From Bacteroidales bacterium UBA6248 (GTDB lineage Bacteria > Bacteroidota > Bacteroidia > Bacteroidales > Lentimicrobiaceae), in contig DJVU01000069.1 in the NCBI GenBank assembly GCA_002441345.1, positions 1-41,797 of the forward strand: DNA of 41,797 nucleotides, in the 5' to 3' direction. Positions 9,601-16,687 of this stretch are shown in pieces. A program made the translations under genes and the position numbers. Numbering within the stretch: the first letter of the stretch is position 1; every line of letters starts with the position of its first letter. A model generated the notes under the pieces. That model saw nothing but the letters and a program-made list of their open reading frames with translations. It was not told the origin of the DNA and made no database searches.

Positions 9601-9997
9601 GCACAATTTCATCGGTACTGATTTTTTCCGAAGAATATCCGATCTCACGCTTTTCACGCTTCACGCCAAGTGCGGTAACGACTACTTCGTCAAGCCGCTG
9701 TGCTTCAGGGGAGAGAGAGACGTCAATCACCCTGCGGCCGCCGACCGGTACTTCGCGCGATGTAAAGCCCATGAAACTGAATACCAGTACCCCGGAACCC
9801 GAAGGAACCGTAAGCTCATAACGCCCTTCAACATCGGTGGCTGTACCACGGGTGGTTCCTTTTATCACCACACTCACGCCGGGCAGCGTCTGTCCGTCGT
9901 CCGCGGCGGTGACCGTTCCCCTTACTGTGAACTCCTGGGCTTGGGATTGGAGCGCGAAGCCAATTATAAGCAAAAATGCGAATAGCCTTCCTGACAT
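6677..9997 (-). CDS. SusC/RagA family TonB-linked outer-membrane transporter
   Basis: 1106 residues. A signal peptide (about 1-20, ending SQAQ) is followed by the carboxypeptidase regulatory-like domain (about 23-105, TVRGTVTAADDGQTLPGVSV), the plug domain (about 110-230: VVVTALGVKREKREIGYS, then NQPLIVVDNVPLDN and GERGANGVILITTKRGK), and a long 22-strand type beta-barrel. The C-terminus ends in aromatic Phe (TRAFTFGASATF), as in outer-membrane barrels. It imports large ligands in a TonB/ExbBD-dependent way with its SusD partner. It is the first gene of the operon SusC-SusD-PNGase-like protein. No sugar-degrading enzymes are encoded here apart from the PNGase-like protein, so this is not a classical polysaccharide locus; peptides or glycopeptides are plausible ligands. 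Confidence 0.95.
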   Translation of the reverse strand: MSGRLFAFLLIIGFALQSQAQEFTVRGTVTAADDGQTLPGVSVVIKGTTRGTATDVEGRYELTVPSGSGVLVFSFMGFTSREVPVGGRRVIDVSLSPEAQRLDEVVVTALGVKREKREIGYSSEKISTDEIVRSGTANVLGALSGRSAGVQISQGDGVEGGSTRIVIRGNNNLSRNNQPLIVVDNVPLDNISGLDNIGRGVDWGNGIADINPYDIEDYTVLKGGAASALYGERGANGVILITTKRGKRQEGLGVTYNYNVKFSNPYRYREVQNKYGHGGPISLTEPIFPEDEDGTLLYPGIYGNDQLIIDPEGSTSTTSQEFGYYGSSVSWGPEMGGQMVRWWDGEMRSYSPQPDNLKMAFRDGITQTHNVAVQGGNDKGTLRLSLTNQDHTPVIENSNYQRTNVNFGTNIRISEKLRADATLTYVKYKRLNSPMIGEDANSFSKGFLYSWPRSYQGIDREMYQMPDGSRNLFDGYPFLYIDRYMWWNYYNNNTWQDRDKYTGSIALMYDITPWLNATGRIGRDYTVEQFTSKNKPVDFIGLQGGGYSNSLEKITNDNMEFLVTAHKRNLLGSGLSVRLTAGMSRWDYNAYGLSGASGTWYYPNMYTFFNFTEYSYITDEEGNVIVAGTGNPASEMTPGESIRRQRANAAFSFLNLSYRDYLFLELTGRNDWSSTLPENNNSYFYPSASLSFIATEAFPIEQNVPWINFLKLRGGIAQTANSAAAYQKNFYFSTGIFGGQQASFLPDTIPPFELRPQFVTGYEAGINLGMFDNRIDVDFTWYYKHSYDQILDLPIPVSSGAYNLTINKGELSNRGFEFIVNTVPVQTRRTIVKAGLNFSRNRNHIVSLGGFSGSYLLADIWGLNGPAMELYEGDEYGTITGYDYVYDANGNRILNDAGTQYKITDTRVPVGNASPHFIAGFTTELIYKNFRLSTLIDTKWGGDIYCGSYVIGLQTGQSPETLLEREGGGLPYTDPGGITRNVGIILEGVYEDGTPNDKVVHYYYKYLPNAGGWGKFLTTPGIVENTWVKMREIALSYTLPDHILQKTKIFQTLTLSVVGRDLFYIYTTLPDKINPEGIMGSGNAQGFEWASFPGTRAFTFGASATF

Positions 9998-10018
9998 AAT
10001 GATAACGTTGAGTTTTCC

Positions 10019-10034
10019 CTGCCTGCACAGGCAG
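10019..10034. promoter_or_regulatory. Palindrome in the SusC leader
   Basis: CTGCCTG / CAGGCAG (7-bp arms, 2-nt centre) lies 22-37 nt upstream of the SusC ATG. Upstream of it on the minus strand are only imperfect -7-like elements (TACTTTTA, TAAGTTTA), so the promoter is not fixed. The palindrome could be an mRNA hairpin in the 5' leader or a regulator site. Confidence 0.4.
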
Positions 10035-10129
10035 ATTTGATGAATTCCGATGTAAACTTAATAAAAGTATTAAATAAGTGTACGGTTAAATGAAAAAAAT
10101 TGGCTTAAAAGCGATTTTTTTTTCACCGG

Positions 10130-10173
10130 AAATAAAAAATGCAGGGATGGCCAGTTTCCGGGACCATTCCTGC
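10130..10173 (-). terminator. Terminator of the choice-of-anchor-V gene
   Basis: On the minus strand, GCAGGAATGG (10173-10164) pairs with CCATCCCTGC (10150-10141) with one G-T wobble and is followed by ATTTTTTATTT. It lies 64 nt past the stop of the 11043-10237 gene and ahead of the SusC leader, insulating the SusC operon from upstream transcription. Confidence 0.8.
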
Positions 10174-10236
10174 ATGCATTTATCGTAAATAAAAAGGTAT
10201 AAACTGTTTGTCTGCCGTACTATTCTCTCCGAATAC

Positions 10237-11043
10237 TCAGATAATCATGAGTTTGCGGAAGGAGTCTCCTTTTGCGGTATTGAGGCGGAGCACATAAGTT
10301 CCCGATTGAAGATTATGGTTAATTTTTATGGTATTCGGGCCGTTACCGGGGTTTTCAATGGCTGTTATCCCGGTATGCTGTCCCGATAAGGTGAAAATAT
10401 CGGCCTTTACGGGATTATTACCCGTAAGGTTTAGTTCGATGAACAGAACATCGCGTCCGGGGTTAGGATATATTCCGGTGATGTAATCCGGGGTGTCGCT
10501 TATGCCAATGGAATAGTTTTCCTTCAGCAGCAGTTGGGAGAGTCTGATGTTGGGTTGAGAGATTACTCCGGCGATATACATGGTTACGTCGCCTGTACCC
10601 GGAATGGCAGGTGCTGTCCACTGATACGTCCAGCTGGCTGTTGCCGTGTTTTGTGCCGCGGAATGCGTAATGTATTTATTGTTGAACCCGACGAGCTGCG
10701 AACCTGGTCCTGCGGTTAAAGAACCGAGAAGGGTGCCCTGTACGTTCTGGGGTGAGGCCTGGAAGCCTTTTCTGCCCGTACCTGTCAGGGTAACGGTGAA
10801 ATTGTAGGTTTCTCCGGCAATGTATCCCGTTGCCGGAACGTCGGATGCGAGAATGCCGCTAACGGGGGTGGCAGTGCCTCCGTGGCACACAGTGCAGTTT
10901 TTGCCATCGCCGGGCGAGCCTGTATGACCGGCAGGTGCTCCGGCTGGTGTCCTGGAATTATGATCTCCGCCCGAATACGATGAAGTGATGAGGGGAAGGA
11001 GCAATACCGGCAGGATCGATAGGGTAATGATGAGCTTTTTCAT
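10237..11043 (-). CDS. Secreted choice-of-anchor V (reeler-like) domain protein with a c-heme motif and T9SS sorting domain
   Basis: The start is set at the ATG at 11043, which gives the signal peptide MKKLIITLSILPVLLLPLIT; the longer frame adds 17 residues without a signal. 268 residues. Just after the signal is a single CTVCH motif (Cys50-His54), a c-type heme attachment sequence. The following region (SDVPATGYIAGETYNFTVTL to YIAGVISQPN, about 70-180) matches the choice-of-anchor V/reeler-like beta-sandwich found in Bacteroidota secreted proteins. A T9SS type A domain (YPNPGRDVLFIEL to the C-terminus, about 190-268) ends the protein. It is transcribed alone, divergent from the hybrid regulator at 11316, and has its own terminator. 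The function is unknown; surface heme or electron-transfer roles are conceivable but unproven. Confidence 0.8.
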   Translation of the reverse strand: MKKLIITLSILPVLLLPLITSSYSGGDHNSRTPAGAPAGHTGSPGDGKNCTVCHGGTATPVSGILASDVPATGYIAGETYNFTVTLTGTGRKGFQASPQNVQGTLLGSLTAGPGSQLVGFNNKYITHSAAQNTATASWTYQWTAPAIPGTGDVTMYIAGVISQPNIRLSQLLLKENYSIGISDTPDYITGIYPNPGRDVLFIELNLTGNNPVKADIFTLSGQHTGITAIENPGNGPNTIKINHNLQSGTYVLRLNTAKGDSFRKLMII

Positions 11044-11315
11044 GTTACATATGTTGATTTGTGGTGTAATTGATGGTGGATGTAAAAAAAACAATCATTT
11101 GGCAACAAAGTTTGAATATATCTAAAGACTATAGAATGAGTTTATTATGAAGCTTTAAGTGAAAAGTTAATGGCTTTCAGCCGTTCAATTTGTTCCCGAA
11201 TGAAACAATTAAGCACAACGACTGTTGTTATTTCTTAGTTACATGCTAAAACTGAGGTAACCATCATGAGGGTTGAATTAATTTTATCCCTGAAGGGTAA
11301 ACAGATTGATTGAGA

Positions 11316-13292
11316 ATGGGTTCCGACAGCAGTTACAGGCATATTAAGCCAGATCGCCCGAATCGTTTCCATGCCGGGATACTCCTTTCCGTACTTCTTT
11401 TTCCCGCTGTTATTCTGAATGCGGTTCTATCCGATCCCGCAGTGCTTTACAGGACGTTTACCACAGCGGGCTCAAAGCCGCCGGATGCTGTTTTATTATC
11501 CGCTTCGCAGCCGCCTGCGTCTCCGGCCACGGCAGGTTTTGAGATGCTGAAGACGAATGAAACGCTGATAATATTTCTTTTTCTGGTGTTTGTGCTGGTA
11601 GTAATTCTATTGCTGAGGCGATATGAAATCGGACGCATAAAAATTAAAAATCAGCTTGAGATTGAACGTGTTGAGCTGGAATCCCTTCGAAGACTGAACG
11701 AGCTGAGGTCGGAATTTTTCACAAATTTGTCGCACGAATTCCGCACCCCGCTTACCCTGATCTGCGGCAATACGGAGTCTCTCCTTTCCGGCGATATTCC
11801 GGATGAAGAGCGCCGCCGGCTTGAGTCGGTGCGCCGCAATGCGGGACAGTTGCTCACCCTGGTGAATCAGTTGCTCGACCTTTCCATGCTTGAAGAGGGG
11901 AAGATGCAGTTTCAGCCTTCCCGGTTCAACCTTGTTGCTTATGCCCGGGCTGTTTTTCAGTGTTTTCTTTCACAGGCAGAGTCACGGGGAGTAAAAATGG
12001 TGTTTGTTTCGGAAGATGCCGTTGTTCCGGTTGAGATGGACCGGGATAAAATGGGCAAAATGCTGAACAATCTGCTTTCGAATGCATTGAAATATACCTC
12101 CGAAGGAGGCGTTGTCCGGCTGGTAATCACAGCCCTCGACGGTCGAGTGGCTGAGGTAAGGGTGGAAGACAACGGTCCTGGAATCCCCGATGATGAGCTG
12201 ACGGCCATTTTTAACCGTTTTTACCGTTCGGGAAATCCTCCCGGCCGAAAAGCCGATGGCAGCGGAATTGGTCTGGCCCATACCCGCGAGCTGGCAGGTT
12301 TGCATAAAGGAAGCATCAATGCCTACAGCAAAAAAGGAGAGTATACGGCCTTCGTGCTGCGCCTGCCAGTCATTACCAGAGAGCCGGTTCCCGAATTGAA
12401 CAGCGATACCTTGATCTTAGGCCCGGATTCCTGCTATTCCGAATCCCCTTGCAGCATCGGGCAGGCAGAAACGGCAGATGCAAACTCCGGCAATTGCCAT
12501 CCCGGAAACGGCGAAATAATTTTAATCGTGGAAGATGACAGCGAAGTCAGGCAGTTCACACGTTTGCAGCTTGAAAAGGACTTTCGTATTGTTGAAGCCT
12601 GCAATGGCGAGGAGGGATTTGAAGCTGCTATAAACCATGTTCCAGATCTGATAATTTCGGATGTTATGATGCCAGTAATGGACGGTCACCGCTTCAGCCT
12701 GGAAATCCGCAATCACCCGGTTACGAGCCACATACCTCTGATACTGCTGACGGCAAAGGCCGAACTGGACGATCGGATTAAAGGCCTGGGCAACGGCATC
12801 GACGATTACATAACAAAACCTTTCAGTGTAAAGGAACTCCGGGCCAGGATACGCAATCTGCTAAATACCAGAAAAATGCTTCGCGAGCATTACGGGAGAA
12901 ACGGCTTCTCCATACCGGATGATGCCCTTGGTATTCCTGCCGACAAGGCCTTCCTTGAGAAAACATACGCCATCATCCGGGAACACCTGGAAGATTCCGG
13001 ATTTAAAGTAGAAACCCTTGCATCCGAACTTTCCCTGAGCGTTTCGCAGCTTAACAGGAAATTGAACGCGCTGATCAACCTGCCGGCAGGCGAACTGATG
13101 CGCACCTGCAAGCTGAAAAGGGCCGCAGAGCTTTTAAAGAACAAATCGGGCAACGTTTCGGAAATATGCTACGCCCTTGGCTTCAGCGATCAGGCATATT
13201 TTTCCCGCTCCTTCCGTAAATATTTCGGATGCACCCCCACCGAATACATGAAATCGGGTGAACAGGAACTGCACCGGTTCGAAAACCGGTAA
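11316..13292 (+). CDS. Short hybrid histidine kinase-response regulator-AraC protein
   Basis: 658 residues from the ATG at 11316 (a TTG two codons earlier is also possible). Two membrane segments (about 18-38 and 83-100) flank only about 45 periplasmic residues. Next come the HisKA domain with H-box SHEFRTPL (His140), HATPase_c with N-box NNLLSNALKYT and G-boxes EDNGPGIPDD and GSGIGLAHTREL, a receiver (IILIVEDD, phospho-acceptor Asp449 in SDVMMPVMDG, and Lys in TKPF), and a C-terminal AraC helix-turn-helix (about 545-650, CYALGFSDQAYFSRSFRKYFG). It therefore senses, phosphorelays and binds DNA in one polypeptide. Classical Bacteroides hybrid regulators carry a large periplasmic beta-propeller sensor; here it is absent. 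Likely targets are neighbouring genes, either the divergent 11043-10237 gene or the metalloprotease downstream, but no site identifies them. Confidence 0.93.
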   Translation: MGSDSSYRHIKPDRPNRFHAGILLSVLLFPAVILNAVLSDPAVLYRTFTTAGSKPPDAVLLSASQPPASPATAGFEMLKTNETLIIFLFLVFVLVVILLLRRYEIGRIKIKNQLEIERVELESLRRLNELRSEFFTNLSHEFRTPLTLICGNTESLLSGDIPDEERRRLESVRRNAGQLLTLVNQLLDLSMLEEGKMQFQPSRFNLVAYARAVFQCFLSQAESRGVKMVFVSEDAVVPVEMDRDKMGKMLNNLLSNALKYTSEGGVVRLVITALDGRVAEVRVEDNGPGIPDDELTAIFNRFYRSGNPPGRKADGSGIGLAHTRELAGLHKGSINAYSKKGEYTAFVLRLPVITREPVPELNSDTLILGPDSCYSESPCSIGQAETADANSGNCHPGNGEIILIVEDDSEVRQFTRLQLEKDFRIVEACNGEEGFEAAINHVPDLIISDVMMPVMDGHRFSLEIRNHPVTSHIPLILLTAKAELDDRIKGLGNGIDDYITKPFSVKELRARIRNLLNTRKMLREHYGRNGFSIPDDALGIPADKAFLEKTYAIIREHLEDSGFKVETLASELSLSVSQLNRKLNALINLPAGELMRTCKLKRAAELLKNKSGNVSEICYALGFSDQAYFSRSFRKYFGCTPTEYMKSGEQELHRFENR

Positions 13293-13608
13293 CTGGTTCG
13301 GCCTTTCTCATCCCCGCTTCCCTCTTTCCGTGATTCTTATTTCATAATACTGCTTGTTACAAAATCGGACAACTGTTAAATCATTGTTAATAAGCGGTTT
13401 TTAATCCGAAGATTGCGCAGATAATACAGGAATTTACGCAAAAAGTCCAAACAGGCTAAGGCTGTCCGGATGTAGCTTTGCTGCTCATCGTGCCGGTGTT
13501 TTGCGTTTTAGTTCGCTGCACCGTGATGAACCCTGAAACCGTTTATGCCAGAACGGACTCAGGTGACCAGTTTATTAACCAGATTTATTAACCTAACACA
13601 CCGCATGT
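13293..13608 (+). other. Intergenic region upstream of the metalloprotease
   Basis: 316 bases without a gene. An exact -7-like element TAGCTTTG lies at 13473-13480, but no TTG is found 19-21 nt upstream of it, so it is only a weak promoter candidate that would give a leader of about 120 nt. No T-run hairpin follows the kinase stop at 13292. Confidence 0.35.
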
Positions 13609-16590
13609 ATGAGAAACACTACATTTTTATCGCTGCTGTTTTTATTCTGTTGCCTTCTGCCCGGTGCATGGGCTCAAAAGACAGCGGATCCTGTAATGCA
13701 AGGACATCGTCAAACGGATGAACGTGAGAACGTTATCCGCCATGAGTGCCGCACGGAAGCTACGGAAGCCGATGCAGCATATGAACGCTCGGTTGACCGC
13801 GAGGCTTTTAACCAGTTGATGGAGCAGTATATGCATTATTCAGCCAGGGAAACGCGCAATTTTCTGGTTCAGATACACATTGTAAGACAAGACGATGGTA
13901 CCGGAGGTATCTCTATCAACAGTATACGCAACGAGTTCGAAAACTGGGTTTCACCGTACTTCGAAACTATTGACGTTACCTTTACCGAATGCGGAGATCC
14001 CAATTACATCAACAGTTCTGCCTACTATACCTTGTCGGGAGATGAGGAGGGCGATGAAATGGCAGCAACACATAACGTTGCCAATGTTCTGAATATTTAT
14101 TTCGTCAACAATCCCGACGGTGCCTGCGGATGGGCCCGTTTCCCCTGGATGCTGCCCGTAGATTACATTGTTATTGCCAACAGTTGTGCTACCAATCAGA
14201 GCACACTGGTACATGAAATCGGGCATTATTTCGGACTTTATCACACGCACGAAACGGCTGTTGGTGATGGTGCAGAGAATGTGACCCGCACAGGATCCGA
14301 TGATTGCTATAACTGCGATAATGCTGGCGATCTGTTATGCGATACACCCGCTGATCCGCGGCTCAATCGGGCAGGTGTCAGCATTACTGCATCTCCCGCC
14401 TGCGTTTACAGCGGATCATTCAGCGATGGATGCGGTGTTTCCTATACTCCCGATGAAACAAATATTATGTCGTATTCATTGAAGGAATGCCGGACAATAT
14501 TTTCGCCTCAGCAGTATGCCCGCATGCTTATTTACATCAACACAACGCGTACCTACCTGGAGTCCGTCTGCCCGTGCGATCCTCCGGTAGCAGCCTGCAA
14601 AAATATCAGCGTTTCGCTCAGTTCAGCCGGTACTGCAAGCATTACCCCTGCCAGCGTAGATAACGGCTCCACGTGGGACTGCGGATTCGCCTCCTGGTCG
14701 GTTAGCCCGTCTTCGTTTACCTGCAGTGACCTGGGCCCCAACAACGTAACCCTAACGGTAGTCGATGAGCAGGGCAACGAATCCAGCTGCCAGGCGGTAG
14801 TTACGGTGGTTGATGATGAACCTCCGGTTGCTCTTTGTCAGGATGTTACCATTTATCTGAGTTCCTCCGGACAGGCAACGGTAACCGCTGCACAGGTAAA
14901 TAACGGCTCGTACGATAATTGCGGAATTCAGTCGATGAGCGTAAGTCCTTCGGTATTCGATTGTTCGGATGTCGGACCGAATATGGTTACATTAACGGTG
15001 GTCGATAACAGCAACAACGAATCCAGCTGCACTGCTACTGTTACGGTTGCTCCCAAAGCAGTTACATCCCAAATAGAAGTTAGCCCCGATCCGGTTCAGT
15101 ACAGCGATGCTGCAACCTTTACGGCAACCATTACCGACGGAGCCGCCTGTGCCCCGGAATTTCTGGCTGCGGAGTCGGTTACTTTCTTCGTGGGTGCACA
15201 GGAGATGGGAAGTGCCGATTTCGAAGTTTCGGGTACCGATCTGATAGCAGTACTCAGCAACGTATGCATGCTCGAAGATATTGCCGGATCCATGGCACCC
15301 GGTACAAAAACCGTTACGGCCATCTTCAGTGGTATGGATGAGGTACATTACGACATCAGTCAGCCCGATCCCATATCTGTCAGCGTTTCACCCGAAGATG
15401 CCCTGGTGGTTTACAATGGTCAGGAGTATTTTTCAACACCTTCAGCATCCAATTGCACCGGTACCATAACCCTCATGGCTTACATAGCTGATGTTGACGA
15501 TGGTCCGGTCGACTGTCGGGGCGACATCCGTAATGCTACCCTTACATTTTCCAATGGCGGAATACCCGGAACCACCCTCAGCGTTCCCGAATTGCCGGTT
15601 GGATTAATCAACCCGGGTGTATTTACGGAAGGCGTAGCCGTTACCGATTTCATGCATACCCTAACGGGCAGCAACTGCAGTTCGGGAGGTGAGACCTTTG
15701 AGGTATGGGCTTCAGCCGGCGGGTATTATACCGGTTCGACGGCCGATCTTACCCTGGTGACGCTGGCACTTCCCGGATCTGAATTTGTCACCGGAGGTGG
15801 TCATATTGTACTCGGCGATCAGTCGGCAGGTACCTATGCCGGCACTCCCGGTTCAAAAATGAATTTCGGATTTAACATGAAATGGAATCCGGCAGGCCGG
15901 AACCTCCAGGGAAATATCAATATAATCTTCAGGCGTTACGAAGCCGGTGAATGGAGAAAGTACCAGATTCGCAGCAATAAGATTAACTCAATGGCTGTAA
16001 GTCTTACCGATCCCGACTACCGCAAGGCCGTAATAAGCACCAAGGCTACCCTGCGCGATATCACCGATCCCCTGCAGCCTGTATCGCTCGGCGGTAATTT
16101 TAACCTGGCAATGGATGCTTATGAAAGTACCGTGGCACAAAACGGATCGCTCGATAAAATCGTTGTAACCCTCAGCGGAAACGGCGGCCAGGGTATTCTG
16201 TTCTCGAGTCAGTGGATTGGCACGGGTCCGGTTCCCCAGCTGCTGAACGGCGGAAAGCTTCACGTCCGCAGCGAAGGCCCTTCCGGCAAGAGCAGCATTG
16301 CAGAGAACACACCTGAAAGCGAAGGGCAATCCTCCCTTTCCGTAAGCATAAGGCCTAATCCCTTTGCCGGTCAAACCGAAATTGCTTTCGAGCTGAAAGA
16401 GACCAGCGAAACATCCCTTGCAATCAGAGACAATACAGGTCGTGTGGTGGTTGTGCTTCACAACGGAGTGCTGCAGGCAGGTTCCCATACCTTCACGTTC
16501 GATGCGACCAGTCTTCCCGCAGGAATTTACCACTATACCCTCATTTCAGGAACATGGTTCAGCAGTGGTAAGATTATGAAGATGAAATAG
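13609..16590 (+). CDS. Secreted M43-type (pappalysin-like) zinc metalloprotease with HYR-like repeats and T9SS sorting domain
   Basis: 993 residues. Signal peptide at about 1-22 (ending GAWAQ). A pro-region is followed by the catalytic domain (about 85-320) with HEIGHYFGLYH (zinc ligands His202, His206, His212; catalytic Glu203) and a Met-turn NIMSYS (Met287). The Cys-rich stretch DDCYNCDNAGDLLCDTPADP is typical of the M43/MEROPS pappalysin family. Two tandem HYR-like domains follow (about 325-402 and 405-481), then further beta-sandwich regions, and a C-terminal T9SS sorting domain (about 915-993, IRPNPFAGQTEIAFEL). Expected role: extracellular proteolysis after export by T9SS. It is a single transcription unit with a strong terminator. 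The ATG at 13609 leads directly into the signal peptide. Confidence 0.92.
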   Translation: MRNTTFLSLLFLFCCLLPGAWAQKTADPVMQGHRQTDERENVIRHECRTEATEADAAYERSVDREAFNQLMEQYMHYSARETRNFLVQIHIVRQDDGTGGISINSIRNEFENWVSPYFETIDVTFTECGDPNYINSSAYYTLSGDEEGDEMAATHNVANVLNIYFVNNPDGACGWARFPWMLPVDYIVIANSCATNQSTLVHEIGHYFGLYHTHETAVGDGAENVTRTGSDDCYNCDNAGDLLCDTPADPRLNRAGVSITASPACVYSGSFSDGCGVSYTPDETNIMSYSLKECRTIFSPQQYARMLIYINTTRTYLESVCPCDPPVAACKNISVSLSSAGTASITPASVDNGSTWDCGFASWSVSPSSFTCSDLGPNNVTLTVVDEQGNESSCQAVVTVVDDEPPVALCQDVTIYLSSSGQATVTAAQVNNGSYDNCGIQSMSVSPSVFDCSDVGPNMVTLTVVDNSNNESSCTATVTVAPKAVTSQIEVSPDPVQYSDAATFTATITDGAACAPEFLAAESVTFFVGAQEMGSADFEVSGTDLIAVLSNVCMLEDIAGSMAPGTKTVTAIFSGMDEVHYDISQPDPISVSVSPEDALVVYNGQEYFSTPSASNCTGTITLMAYIADVDDGPVDCRGDIRNATLTFSNGGIPGTTLSVPELPVGLINPGVFTEGVAVTDFMHTLTGSNCSSGGETFEVWASAGGYYTGSTADLTLVTLALPGSEFVTGGGHIVLGDQSAGTYAGTPGSKMNFGFNMKWNPAGRNLQGNINIIFRRYEAGEWRKYQIRSNKINSMAVSLTDPDYRKAVISTKATLRDITDPLQPVSLGGNFNLAMDAYESTVAQNGSLDKIVVTLSGNGGQGILFSSQWIGTGPVPQLLNGGKLHVRSEGPSGKSSIAENTPESEGQSSLSVSIRPNPFAGQTEIAFELKETSETSLAIRDNTGRVVVVLHNGVLQAGSHTFTFDATSLPAGIYHYTLISGTWFSSGKIMKMK
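14575..15054 (+). repeat. Tandem 240-bp repeat encoding two HYR-like domains
   Basis: Two consecutive units (about 14575-14814 and 14815-15054) encode similar domains with the pattern PPVA-C-(Q/K)-(D/N)-(V/I), VNNGS or VDNGS, DCG/NCG, SVSPS-F-C-SD-GPN-VTLTVVD and ESSC. The corresponding DNA is visibly similar (for example both read ATAACGGCTC). They are probably spacer or adhesion modules between the protease and the sorting domain. Such in-frame repeats may expand or contract by recombination. Confidence 0.75.
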
Positions 16591-16616
16591 ATAAAGTCAA
16601 AATTAACCAAAAATGG

Positions 16617-16656
16617 ATGCTCCGGCCACGATGCAGTGTGCCGGAGCATTTTTTTA
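16617..16656 (+). terminator. Terminator of the metalloprotease gene
   Basis: A perfect 10-bp stem ATGCTCCGGC (16617-16626) / GCCGGAGCAT (16640-16649) is followed by a run of T. It lies 27 nt past the stop at 16590 and between convergent genes. Confidence 0.88.
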
Positions 16657-16687
16657 CCGGTGTCCCGGGATGGTTTACGTACCGGAA

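Noticed and set aside
13264..13285. ACCGGTT...AACCGGT hairpin at the end of the kinase gene
   Set aside because: Lies within the coding region and is not followed by T, so it is not a terminator.
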